Positions 1 to 17,300 of a stretch of DNA of 64,000 nucleotides are shown here, piece after piece. Positions within the stretch are counted from its first letter, which is position 1. The number at the start of each line of letters is the position of its first letter. Source of the DNA: Monosiga brevicollis MX1 (Eukaryota > Opisthokonta > Choanoflagellata > Craspedida > Salpingoecidae); assembly GCF_000002865.3 (NCBI RefSeq), contig NW_001865062.1, forward strand, positions 333,921-397,920. Direction: 5' to 3'. The notes beneath the pieces are model-generated. The model was not told the DNA's origin, ran no database searches, and saw nothing but the letters and a program-made list of their open reading frames with translations. The position numbers were made by a program, and so were the translations under genes.

Positions 1-124
<124 letters not shown>

Positions 125-155
125 GAAAGCACGCAGGTGAGAAAAAAAAAGATGA

Positions 156-264
156 TATGCCGGGCGAGAATCGAATTCGCTAATGGAGGACGTTCAAGTG
201 AACGTTTCCAGTCCTCGCGCCTCAACTTTGGAAGAGTTACATGCTACCATTACACCACCGGCAC
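156..264 (-). tRNA. tRNA-Gly(UCC)-like gene interrupted by a 38-nt insertion in the T arm
   Basis: Read on the minus strand, the 5' part gives a 7-bp acceptor strand (264-258), a D arm (TGGTGTAATGG, a good A box) and an anticodon arm with a 5-bp stem (one wobble pair) and loop CTTCCAA, so the anticodon is UCC (Gly). The 3' acceptor strand is 163-157 and the discriminator A is at 156. Between the two halves of the T stem (GCGAG at 218-214, CTCGC at 168-164) and just before the T loop TTCGATT lie 38 extra bases (213-176). Without them the molecule is a regular 71-nt tRNA-Gly with a perfect T stem. A run of nine T on the minus strand (plus 150-142), a few bases past the 3' end, is a good Pol III terminator. 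It could be an ectopic tRNA intron, an insertion-inactivated tRNA, or a tRNA with an unusually long variable arm. Confidence 0.6.
176..213 (-). other. 38-nt hairpin-forming insertion inside the tRNA T arm
   Basis: The segment contains the perfect 7-bp inverted repeat ACGTTCA/TGAACGT with a 2-nt loop. It is bounded by a GCGA direct repeat: GCGAG is the expected T-stem strand and GCGAA is the copy next to the T loop. The direct repeat could be a target duplication left by insertion, or the ends of an intron removed from the precursor. The downstream half of the B box remains, but its 5' GG is altered. Confidence 0.5.
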
Positions 265-726
265 TGAGACGAGCTGTTTCTAGCTGACAGTATTCGGAAG
301 TAATTTTGTATATAAAACATTAAAAAAGCAGACATTTTCGGTGTGTTGTTGTCATCATTATTCTCTCTGACAATTCGTCTCTCTCTCCCTCTCACTCCTC
401 TCTCTCTTTTCCCTCATTCTCGCCTCTCTTCTCCCTCTGCTCTACCTTCTCTCTCTTTGTTGTGGGTCTCTGACTCAACTGTCCGTCGTGTCGCGGGCTG
501 CAAGAATGGAATCTTGGTGATGGCGCCAGAGTGTAAACCCACAACAACTGACCAAATGATTCTGGTAGTGATCTGGACAATGCATCGGTGCCAAAACCCA
601 ACACTCGAGTATGAGCCGTTTTTCCGGTCTGAGGGGTGACCTCTTTTCACTCATTCGTTCACGTCAGCGCTGTCGTCAAACACTGCGCTCCTCCCCTCAC
701 CTTTACCTTCCTTGCACATATTTGAG

Positions 727-907
727 CTTCATCCCAACCTCGATCTTCCCCGGAGGCCCAACGCACGCCATGCCAGACGCCCCCACACCCGAATCATCAA
801 AGGCGATCTTGTCCCGCGCCCATGAACCTTGCTCTAACTTTATCTCTGCGTTGTTACTTCATCCCAACCTCAATCCTTCCCCCGGACGCCCGACGCACGC
901 CATGCCA
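727..907. repeat. Diverged direct repeat, two copies of about 50 bp
   Basis: Copy 1 is 727-775 and copy 2 is 857-907. Both begin CTTCATCCCAACCTC and end ACGCACGCCATGCCA, with small differences and indels between. They are separated by about 80 bp of unrelated sequence. Function unknown. Confidence 0.85.
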
Positions 908-1642
908 AGGTGATCGCTCTACCCAACCCCGAACATCTGGCGCACATTGGTATCACGTGCGCTGGGCCATCAAAACTCCCTTTTGTACTTTCTTGTTTTG
1001 TGTGTGTGTGTTACACAAATGCGGCGCACCCAACCATTGATCAACGAAACCAAACCAATAAGGCACATTCGCGACCAAGTTCAATCTAATCCAAACCGTG
1101 ACACATTCATCAGGCCAGACACAGTCGTGTCATAAGTGCTCCTCCTCAGTGGGCAAGGCACAACAAATCCAAAGAATAGAAAAAAAAATTACTGATGTTC
1201 TGCCTCATTGCTCCTTCTTTGACGACAGCAAAGACGACTTGATCTCAGTGCCACGTGAGTCATTTCATCAACCGCCAACTTCGCGACTTCGCTACCACCT
1301 ACAATCGTTGCGAAAATGCAGCATATGCCCAACCGCACCCATACACTACACAGGCCAGCCCACACGTGCCATCTCAAATCCCATCCAACCAAACCTTCAG
1401 CCACAACATCCGTCCGCCCCAATGTCCCCGTCCACCACGGCAAAAGGGACTCCAGGCCCAGCCATCGCCCGAATCGTCCGGCGGTGCGCGCACTGACACC
1501 CTGCCCCTGCCGACCTGACGGGCGGGTGAGTGACGTCCTACATGAGTGAGCCACGGAGGTTTGGCTGTATCGGTAGCGCGGCGAGAGGAGCTCCCCTCTC
1601 TCTGATCACCACCATCAGAAAAAAAATAGATTGTACCACAGG

Positions 1643-1650
<8 letters not shown>

Positions 1651-1729
<79 letters not shown>
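1651..1729. repeat. (TC)n microsatellite
   Basis: About 39 uninterrupted TC units, 550 bp upstream of the receptor cyclase start codon. The Ser-Leu and Arg-Glu translations are spurious. Confidence 0.97.
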
Positions 1730-1734
<5 letters not shown>

Positions 1735-2279
1735 CCGGACCAGACCCGCCAACACGCCACACCACACCTGACGTTTTCGCGACCCCCGTGGTAACAACAC
1801 ACCAGAGCACAACCCTCCAACAATCATCACACATGCACCCGAGCCGAGCTCCCCCCTCCCCTCCGCGACCCAAGACCACCAGCCCCGCACGTCATTGAAT
1901 TCATCCGCCGCTCGGCATTTTTTTCCTTCTCCACACCTGGGCCACCACCCGGCACAGTCCTCTTCTCTCTCTCCCCCAACCTCTTTCCCCCGCCTTTTCG
2001 GTAAAGTTTTGTTGATTGACCACCCGGCCATCCCCCAACTACTTCCAACCCCTTTGCCTGACCCCGCACTGCCAAAGTCCTGCCTGCTTCTTGTGACTCC
2101 GCTTTGTGACCCCGATCAGCAGAGTGACGGGTGGCACTTTTCACATACACACGCCCCGGCTGACTTCATCTACATTCATACATACTTCCTGCCCGTCAAC
2201 TCACTCTACCCTCTCTAACCTTCCTCTTTTCCTCACAGAGGTTCAAGACCGCGTTGCCTTTCCGCCTGCGGCTTCTGCA

Positions 2280-5200
2280 ATGATGGAAGCGCCACTCTTG
2301 CGCGCGAGGGTGGTTGCCCTTGTCGTGGCAGTCCTTATGGCCTCCTCGACCATGACCGTCGTCTCCGCCCTGCCCTCTCTCGATAAGACCGTGTACCACA
2401 TTGGTGGCCAAAGTATCGTCGGAAGTAAGCTCTCTGCCTCCTGACCCATTCCTGTTCAATGGCAGCCGATGCCCCCAGTCTCACACGTGAATCGCTGCTT
2501 TAGACCCCTGGGGCACTGAATTTGATGCGCTTGCCAAGTATCTCAACGACACCGTCGGGCCCCAATTTGACCCCCCCGTCAGCTTTACATACGACACTTT
2601 CTACACGATGGATACCCTTGTTCAGGCTGCCGAGCGAGGCCAGAGTACGCAGAACCTGCATCAGCTCTCCGTTGTCGACCCAAGCCTCGCCACACAACCT
2701 CTCCGCTGGCTCGATACACCAGCGGCACGTGAACCACTTCCTTTTTCTTTGCGCCCTGACTCACCATGAACGGTTGTTTTTTTTCCAGTCGATCTCGCCT
2801 ATGCCGACTCGATCGGCATGGCGTGCCTTGAACTCAACACCAACGCCGAGGCCCTGGCCAGTATTGTGCCAGTAATCTTTGGTACTTCACCTTTCTCCCC
2901 TCTCTCTTTTGCGCCAATGCGCCAGACCCGACAGACCAACACTTGGCTTGTAGCCCTTCAATCAAGCTGCGTGGCACCCACGCCTCTTCACGCATGACGA
3001 CCTATTCCGCGTTTGCCCCATCTCAGGTGTCGATACTTACGGCCAAGCTTCTGCCATCCTCACCATGGCCGACCGCGACGACATCACATCTGCCCACGAC
3101 GTTAAAGGCAAATACATCTCCCTCGCCACGTTACCCCAGGCTAGTGGCATCTTCTACAGCCTCTCTCTTTTTCGCCTCTTGAAGATTGACATTATCACTT
3201 CTGTCAAAAATGTAAGTATCCGAGCCACGTGCCTGAGCCCCAAGTGGTTGGCCTTGTACAGCCGCTCAAACTCGTGTACATTCATCTCCCATAGCTCATG
3301 GTCACACCAAGCCTCATTGGACCCCTGTTGGACGTCGTCAACGGTGTTGCTGACGTGGCCATCGTCGAAACCGGCTGGCTGGAATTCCTCGAGCTCATCG
3401 GCACGATTCCGCGCGGTGCCCTGAAGGTTTGCAGCATCGTATCCTCTTTGTTGGTTGAGCTGGGCAATGCTGAAGCTTTCCTTCCTTGAACCTGACCCTC
3501 CTGAACACCGCTTGTTGACCACCCCAACCCTAGGTCATCGAGGTGAACTTTACCCAAGATGCCATGTTCACCACCCCCTACGTGCGCTCAACCCCAGTAA
3601 GAAGTCTTGACAGACACCCCTTTGAAGTGCCCTTGGAAAACAAAATTGTTGATACCATGTCTCACCCTTTTTTTAAAAAAAACGCAGTTGTATCCAACCT
3701 CTGCCTTTGCGAGCTTGCCCCACGTCGATCCTCGAGTAGGCTTGCCACTTCGTTTACCTCTTTTGACTCAGTCGAGTGTCTCCAAGCGCCTCTTGGTTGC
3801 TTCTTATATGCCCACCTCATCTGAACTGGACAATTTGCGTTGCACAGCTGCGTAGTGCCATTGCAGATGCACTCTTGGCCCTCGATGAGAACAGCACCGC
3901 CGCACAAGCCGGCGGCTTCAAAAAGTTTATTCTGCCCCGCTCCTACCACATGGCCCGCGGAGCTTTGGATGCCTTGGGTCGAATCGAAAACGACGTTGAC
4001 CACCTCATTTGTCGTCGCGCAGAGGAAGACGGCTCATCAGATCTCTACAAGGTATGCCTTTTTTTTTTTTTTTTTTTTTTTTAATGGTTGTTTTCCTTCC
4101 ATGTCACGCACTTCATTCCTCGCTCCTGCAAGTTGGGCAAGAACACATTGGAAACAAGAGCGATGCCTGGTGTCCCCTCATTCTTTGCTTGATTCTTTAG
4201 TTGTTTCCGTGTCCTGAAGGCAGCTATTACTACCCCCCAGGGGTCCGCGAGTATCGTTGTGACGTTCTGAACCGCACATGTCCCGACGGCTATACTTGTC
4301 TGTGCGAGCCGTGCCACCAGGGCCAGTATACCGAAGTGATCGTGACTGGTATGACAACCACCGCTGAGTTTGCAGACACGCTTGTTCTGACCCGAGAACA
4401 ACAGCAGATCTTCACCAACCTCGTGGTGACTGAACGCTGCCATCGCGTCAACTCGTGCTACACGGCCCAGCAGAAGGAACGCATCGGCTTGCTGATCATC
4501 GACAATATTTACTTCGACGACCCGGGCGCCAACTACCAAGTCCAGATCCGAAACAACGCAGATGATATCGAGACGATCGAGCTAGGCAACATCACCTCGC
4601 TGGCCAAGATGCACATGAATTTTAGTCGCGTTTACACGGGCACTTACACTGTCAGTGTCCTCCGCAACAACGAGCACGTTCCTAGTTCTCCGTTCTTTGT
4701 GGAAGTAGTGCCCCTGGTTTGCCCCCATGACAACGAAGATCCTGATGAAATGGGCGAGTGCCATTGTTCCTCTGGCTATGTGAAGTACAACAACAATTGC
4801 GTGGCTGAGTCGACTATCATTGTCACTATTGTCGTACCCATCGTCGTGATTCTGCTTGCCTTGGCAGCCCTGTGTTTTTACCTCCAACGTCGTAAAATGG
4901 ATCACATGTGGCACCTCAGCGCCAAATTTGTGAGGCTTGATGAAACTGCCGAACCCCTTGGTGAAGGTACGCTTCAGTCGAGGTCGTTGTCTCTGGCTCG
5001 CACAACACACCTCTGAACAGCCCTCATCTTGTTTGTGTTTTGTTTTTGTTTTTGTTTTGTGTCTTCTTCTTCTTCCTCCCTTCATCTTCTTCTTCTTCTT
5101 CTTCCTCCCTTCATCTTTGTCTTATATCCCTAGGTGGTCAAGGCTTGGTGCGCAAGGGCTACTTCCACTCCACGCCTGTTGCCATCAAAACAATCAGCAT

Positions 5201-7609
5201 GCGCTGTACCAACGCCAGCCGAGACAAGACTTTGGAGCTCTCCAACAACGGTCAATTACAAATGAGTCGTACCGGGCAAATGTCTCGCAGCAAGCGCAGC
5301 AAGACCACCGTCAGTCACTCGGACTTTGTGGCCGAGATGCGCACCGTGGTGCGCTTGCGTCACCCCTGCATTGTCACCGTGCTCGGCGCTGTCATGGAGG
5401 GTTCTGAGCCCATGCTTGTCATGGAGTTGGCTGAGAATGCTCTCTACGACATGTTATTGGACCGCTCCATTGACCTCGACGAAGACCTCAAGCTCGCGTG
5501 GATGAAGGATGTGGCTGATGGCATGTCTTTCCTCCATTCACTCCAGCCCGAAATTGTGCACGGTGATCTCAAGCCTCAGAACGTGCTTATCGACTCCAAC
5601 CTGCGGGCCAAGATTACTGACTTTGGTATCAGTCACTTGCGATTCAACAAAATGGTGGGCACTGTCAACTACATGGCGCCCGAGCTTCTCAACAACGGCT
5701 ACATTAGCAGCAAGGCGGATGTCTGTGCGTACTCTTGCCTCAAGCATTCTCTTTCTTTTGCTATATTTAGTTTTGCTTGCTGCAGCGCATGTCTCACACG
5801 CACGTCGTTGCCTCGCCTTCCCAAATCTGCGAGCAGATGCATACGGTATCATGGCATCCTTTGTCATGTCGCGCCGCGTGCCCTACAAGCGTTTTGCCCC
5901 GGAAGAAGTGATTGAGCGCGTGAAAAACTTGGCCCTCGACCCCCCCTTTCGACCCCGCATCAAAAAGGCCTACATGCCTGATTACTTGTGGAACCTCTAC
6001 GAGCTGTGTATTCAGAACGACCCAGACAAACGACCCACCTTTGCCAGGATCATGGAGGTGATGAATGGGGCTGGCATTGCCAGCATTGGCGAATCGCTGT
6101 TCAAAAAGGCCCAGGATCGCAAGCTGCAAAAGCGTGTCCTGAACGATTGTTTTCCGCCTCACATCGCGGAAATGCTCAAACGCGGTGAGAAGGTGAAGCC
6201 AGAATCCCACGAAGGTGTCACCCTCTTTTTCAGTGACATTGTGGGTTTCACCTCCATCAGCGCTTCCATCACCCCACAACAAGTTTCAGACATGCTTGAC
6301 CGGCTTTGTAAGTCATCGGTTTGGATCATGCTTCAGTGCTTGACTGGCTACGGCACTTCTCATCCTGTTTGGCGCGCCCTGCCTCCCTCCCCCACCTAAA
6401 AGACACCGCGTTTGATAATCTGGTGGACCAGTTTGATATCTTCAAGGTGGAGACTATCGGTGACGCCTATTTTTGTGCTGCTAATCTGGTGGAGGAGCAG
6501 CCGGATCATGCTATCCGCATGGGCCAATTTGCCATTGCCGCCATCAAAGCCGCTAACCAAGTCGCCATCCTGCCCTCCAATCCCGCACTCGGTTTTGTGA
6601 ACATTCGCGTCGGTCAGTTGTCGCTATCCCTCGAAACTCTTCTTCGATTTCCGCACCTTGGTGACTTTTCTCACCCCTCCGTTTCTTTTGTCTCAATGAC
6701 AGGATTGCACACGGGCAGCGTCGTGACCAATGTCGTTGGTGTTCGCAACCAGCGGTATTGTCTCTTTGGTGACACGTACGTTTGGCGAGATGACAATTTG
6801 CAGACTGCAGACCCCCCCCTGATGACTCGAGCCTCAAACAACTCTCACTCAACACCGCCCTTTGGTTCTCTCTTTGCAGCGTGAACACCGCTAGCCGCAT
6901 GGAATCGAACAGTATCAAGAACCGCATTCACCTCTCTCCTTCTGCAGCCGATGCCGTGCGCGAACAGTGCCCCGAATTCGAGTCACTTCTGCATACGGGT
7001 TTGGAATCACGTGGCGAGATCGATGTGAAGGGCAAGGGCCGCATGGAAACCTTTTGGCTCAACCCGGTTGAGGATAAGCCAGTTTATGAACTCGAGGGCT
7101 CGCAGAACTACCGTCGGAGCCGTTTCTCTGGTCACTCGATCACCCCTCGTGGCAGTCATGCTGATTTGGACAATGCCATGGGTCGCCGCGAAAGTGCCCT
7201 TTCTGGACACTCTTACATGTCAGCTCACGGCATGCGCCCCGGGGTTAAGAGCTCACCTGAACCGGTTAAGCAGCTCTTGGGTGGAGCTGTGCTTATGCCC
7301 GACTCGGCTGGTACGGTGATTGACGTGGATAACTCGTCGACCGGTCAGAAAGGCCGCTCCTCGCTAGGCAGTTGCGTCATCACGGTTGATCCGGAGATGG
7401 ACGCGCAAGAAGAACATGCTCTGTACACGCCTTCTGGCCCCCGCTCTTCGTTCGCCGTTGCCATGACCAGTGCGAACCAGGTCGTGCCCTCCAAGATGCT
7501 CATGGGCATCATTCCCGAGGTATCCTACGACAAAGAGTCTGGGCTGGAAAGCCCCTCCAATGCCAAGCTTCGGCTTCCCGATGCCAACCTTCAAGTGTCA
7601 GCTGTTTGA
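2280..7609 (+). CDS. Receptor kinase-guanylate cyclase with periplasmic-binding-protein-like ectodomain
   Basis: Fourteen exons (2280-2424, 2504-2644, 2789-2881, 3027-3211, 3295-3426, 3534-3596, 3688-3735, 3848-4051, 4201-4966, 5134-5724, 5837-6307, 6403-6612, 6703-6775, 6880-7609) join to 1283 codons in frame. Residues 1-30 are a signal peptide. Residues 30-335 resemble a PhnD-type type-2 periplasmic binding domain (VDTYG, MADRDDI, DVKGKYIS). A Cys-rich stretch follows, then a membrane helix at about 541-565. The kinase domain (about 588-860) has a Gly loop, VAIK, HGDLKPQN, DFG and DVYAYG, so all catalytic motifs are intact. The cyclase domain has FSDIVGFT and GDAYF for metal, FKVETIGDAY and RYCLFGDT carrying the Glu and Cys that select guanine, and NTASRMES. 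A tail of about 180 residues follows. It probably makes cGMP in response to an extracellular ligand. Metazoan receptor cyclases carry a pseudokinase here. Domain calls are from motifs; the ligand is unknown. Confidence 0.93.
4063..4082. repeat. Poly-T tract in intron
   Basis: A run of about 20 T inside the intron between exons 8 and 9 of the receptor cyclase gene, well upstream of the acceptor at 4200. Confidence 0.9.
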
Positions 7610-8350
7610 GTTTGAAAGCCGGTTTGCCATGTTGCTTGCATGTGGCGATGTTGGGAATTTCTTTATTTTCGAGTAATTTTCGAGTAATTTTCTTTTGATT
7701 TTGAACTTTTTTGTGTGTGTGTGTGTGTGTGTGTGCATTGTGTTTTGCTTCGTTGGCCTTGACCTTCGACTGACAGGAACTTGGATGTGAAAGAAAGCCC
7801 TGTGCGGGTTGCACCGCAATCTTTTTGATGATACCGCTATAATTGACCCGTGACTGTTGACTTCTTTTGACTGCCACTTCAAATAAAATAAAGATTTTCA
7901 CGAGGCCGCTTCAAAACATGAGATGCAAGTCGGTCGAGTTCTTTTCGTAATGGGTCACCAGCCACTGCTGCGCGATTTAATTCGACCACTTTTTGAGGTC
8001 CTCGATGGTTGTTCAAACAGACGAGCAGAGATGCAACGGCCGAGGAGCATGTGTTGTTTAGACATCTCATGCTAACACAGTTTCAATAGCACCATACTCG
8101 AACATCGGTAGGAATTGTCGAGAACACTGGCAAGCACGACGGCACGATGAGCAGGAATGACTACACGACACCTGCCTCGGCCATCAAACAGCAGCCGGGT
8201 CTGCATCGTGTTTGAACGACCCAGTCTGGAGGCAATCGGCGAAAAAGAAAAGGATCATCATAGAAATTGTGGAAGCCCTCGATTGGCAGCGATATGCGCG
8301 CAATGTAGTGGCACTCGTGTAACATCTTCAACACGGGTAAAAAACAACAG
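7610..8350. other. Convergent intergenic region (3' ends of cyclase and GH3 genes)
   Basis: No coding exon is seen. It contains a (GT)n tract (7712-7735) and an AATAAA at 7882-7887 suitable as the polyadenylation signal of the plus-strand cyclase gene. A TTTATT at 7662-7667 reads AATAAA on the minus strand, so the GH3 transcript might end there and overlap the cyclase 3' UTR. That last point is speculative. Confidence 0.5.
7712..7735. repeat. (GT)n microsatellite
   Basis: Short GT array of about 12 units in the 3' region downstream of the receptor cyclase stop codon. Confidence 0.95.
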
Positions 8351-14088
<5,738 letters not shown>

Positions 14089-14155
14089 GCTTGTGACGTT
14101 TTGCTGACTTTTCTGGAGTCGTCACTCAAAATTGTCAGACGAATGTTTTCAGTTG

Positions 14156-14263
14156 TCTCTCTCTCTTGTTTGTGTTCTCGCTCTCTCTCTCTCTGTTCTC
14201 TCTCTCTCTCTCTCTGTCTCTCTGTTCTCTCTCTCTCTGTCTCTCTGTTCTCTCTCTCTCTCT
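14156..14263. repeat. Interrupted (CT)n / CTGT tract
   Basis: Pyrimidine-rich array of CT units broken by TGT motifs. Together with the adjacent TG array it fills most of the 451-bp spacer between the divergent GH3 and GCKR-like genes, which must share a short promoter region. Confidence 0.9.
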
Positions 14264-14382
14264 TGCCAGTGCCGTGCTGCCTCTCGCACTCAACTTGCCC
14301 GCCCGCCCTCGCCCACCCCCCTGGTATACCGATCAAGACGTGGCGTTTGACTGGCTGAGAGTGTGGAAACTCACCTTTTGCA

Positions 14383-17300
14383 ATGGCGGGGCTCAAGCGG
14401 ATTACAGAGCTGCCCAACGAGCTCACCAATGAGCTGGATACTGTCGGTATGTCTGCCCCAGCATCACTACGGATCGGTCACCGTCGCCTCACACATGACC
14501 GCCGACGTGTGTGATCAACTAGGTCCCTTGGGGATTGCCCGACTGCTGCGCCAAACGGATGGCCAACTCTTTGCTGGCTGGCGCGAGCACGCTGGCATCT
14601 TCGATCTCGACATTCAAACCCGTACAGCCTCGTGCACGGCCCCCCTCCCATCTCGGAGCCCAAGCTTGGGCGCACTCGAATGCACCCTGCTCCGCTCATC
14701 ATCTGTGATTCTTCCTAGGTCTACAAGCCCTGAGCGAGATCGCGGAGGAAAAATTGCTTGGAATCATTCTCAAGGGCGAGCCCCACCGCTTCGTCTTTAC
14801 AGGCTGTGGCACGAGCGGTCGCATTGCCTGGCTCTGTGCGCGTGCCTTCAACCGGTTGGTCCAATCAGTGGACCTTCCCGCTTTCGTTTCCTTCTCTCTT
14901 TCTCCCTCAACTTGTTATAAGATGGGTCATCATGGAAATGCTTCCTTCTTTCTGGGAGGAGTCCTGCGTGGCAAACCTCATCCATTCGTCCTTGGTCTTC
15001 CCACTAGAATCCTGCGTGCCCACCATCCCGATGTAGGGGTGTGCTTTCAGTATTGCATCTCCGGTTCGTCTACTCAGAGCCACACTTGAGTAATACTCTT
15101 CCAGCGGCCCTCTGACGTGATACACCTGTCGCTCACTGCGGTCCTATGCAACGTACTTCTCTTCACCGTGACTCCTGGGCAGGGGGTGACGAGTCGCTGG
15201 TCATTAGCAACGAACTGCCTGAAGATGACCCTCACGCGGTATGCTCGCTGCTTTCTGCCTGCCTGCCTAGCCCTTGCTCTACCTCTCGAGCTTCAATCAA
15301 TGTCTCGCAGGGCTCACTGGCATTTTTCTCTGGTTGTAGGGTACTGCCGATGTGAAACGCGCTACCAAAGATGCAGCTGATGTAATGGTAAATATACTAA
15401 CCGCTCCAACCATCGATATGGTCAATGGGGGACGTGTACCCATGTGTACCGCTCTCTCAACTCCACACAATTGCCGTCACCGCCTATATCACAGCTCTTT
15501 GGTATCACGTGTGGCCTCTCCGCCCCCTACGTTGCTGGCCAGATTGCGCTCGGCATGGAAAATGTTTGTCATACCCCATGACGCCCCGCGCTCCACTTTT
15601 TTACTGCCATCCTCTGCACTGGCCCACCACATCCGCCCCTCTTCCTTGACCTATCCTTGTCCATGTGCGCAATATCCGCCATTAGTCCAATTTTACCACT
15701 TGCCTGATTGGCTTCAACCCCGTGGACCGTGCCCGCGATGCTCCCGTCGAAAATTGGGACCGTACTTGCCACCAGGTTGGTTGCTGTCCACAACACGCGC
15801 TGGTCAAGATGCGAAAAGCGTGCTCGCGTCCTTGAGCGAATGTTGTCCTCGTCATGGCGATCCCTTCGCGCTGTTCAGGTCTTCAATGAATTAGAGCGGC
15901 GATCGCTTGAAGATGATGACGGTCTCAGCTGGGTTCTCAATCCAATCGTCGGACCTGAGCCCATCACGGGTAGGTGCATCTGCGCTGCCGTACCTTTCCT
16001 TGCCGTTATAGTTCCCGGATCCTGTCACACCTAAAAGCCACTCACCGCGGTCTACATGCAAATGATCCTCGTAGGCTCCAGTCGCATGAAAGGTGGCAGC
16101 ATGACCCACATCCTACTCAACGCCATCTTTTTGCCTGCGCTGCATAACATCATGGCCGACGTAATTCCAGCCCCAAAGTTCGTAGCCTGAACCACCTGCA
16201 CATGCTGGTCCGAAATGCGAGCTCACCACACCCAACATTTCATGGGCAATCTCACTCGCTGGCCTTTTGCTGATCTACCCTCAGGCACGACCTGCGCCTG
16301 CACTCACCCACGGACGCTGTCATGTATTTTGAACGAGTTGCGCGCCAAGTGCATCTAGCCTGTGATGACGTGGCATCCCTCGTGAGCCTGGCAGGCCAAG
16401 CCTTGCGGCACCGCCGCAACAACCACCTCTATTACGTGGGCATTGGTACTGCTGGGCTCATGGGTCTGATCGATGCCTCGGAAATGGTCGACACCTATGG
16501 TTGTCGAGATGATGAGGTCCGTGCCTTCATTCAGGCTGGTTGGGCCGCCTGTGGAAATGTTGAAGGTGAGACGTACTTCTCTGCTACATACAGCTCACAG
16601 GAACTCCCAGACCACACGCCCGTGGTCAGGCTCACTCACCGCCTAAACAATCACTTCCACCTTCCTTCTGGGGTGCTCGCAGGCGATATTTCTGGCAAGG
16701 GGCCTGCGTTTTGCTTAAACACGGATGAGTTTGAACGTGACATCTTGCCGACCCTGACTGAACGCGACACAGTCATTGTCCTGTCTTTGGACGAGCCAGC
16801 TGTGCAGGCCGATGATACCCAGCTCTGTGCGTTGCGCGCAGGCTTGGCCTACCTTACTCTGGAAACGTCATGGTGTTAGGCTCACCCCCTCTTCTATTCC
16901 CTTGGATAGTGGTTCGCAAACTGGTGTCATCGCCCGCAAAGTTGGGTTGCGTACACATTGGTCGATCCAACCTTCCTCCCTCCCACCTAGGCGCAAATGT
17001 GGATGAGTGAGTTGAGGTCGTCTGGTACTGGCCACAGGGAAGCAACGCGACAAAGCCTAGCCCCTCCTTTCTCTCATCGCGTCACCTCTTGCAATAGGTT
17101 TGAAGCCACTTGCATAGCGCAGTGTGATGAGTTGGACATTGGCAACGAGCCCATCTTTGCCATGTTTGGGCTGAAGCTTATTCTCAATGTTATTACCACG
17201 GGTGTGATCTGATGACTCTTTCTCTCGCTCGTGATCTGGTGCGCTGCACTAATTCTCCTTTGCGTGATCAATCAGGCGCCAATATCCTGCGCGGGGCCGT

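Larger units (their letters stand above)
265..2279. other. Gene-poor 2-kb region upstream of the receptor cyclase gene
   Basis: No convincing coding exon is visible on either strand. The stretch holds pyrimidine-rich blocks (about 340-460), a TATA-like string near 308-317, a diverged direct repeat (727-775 and 857-907) and a long (CT)n array (1651-1729). A CCTCACAG splice-acceptor-like site at 2232-2239, about 40 bases before the ATG at 2280, suggests a 5'-UTR intron. The promoter and 5' UTR of the downstream gene probably lie here. Confidence 0.5.

Noticed and set aside
1374-2031. Minus-strand frames rich in Arg-Glu
   Set aside because: Translation of the TC array; flanking parts show no conserved protein pattern.
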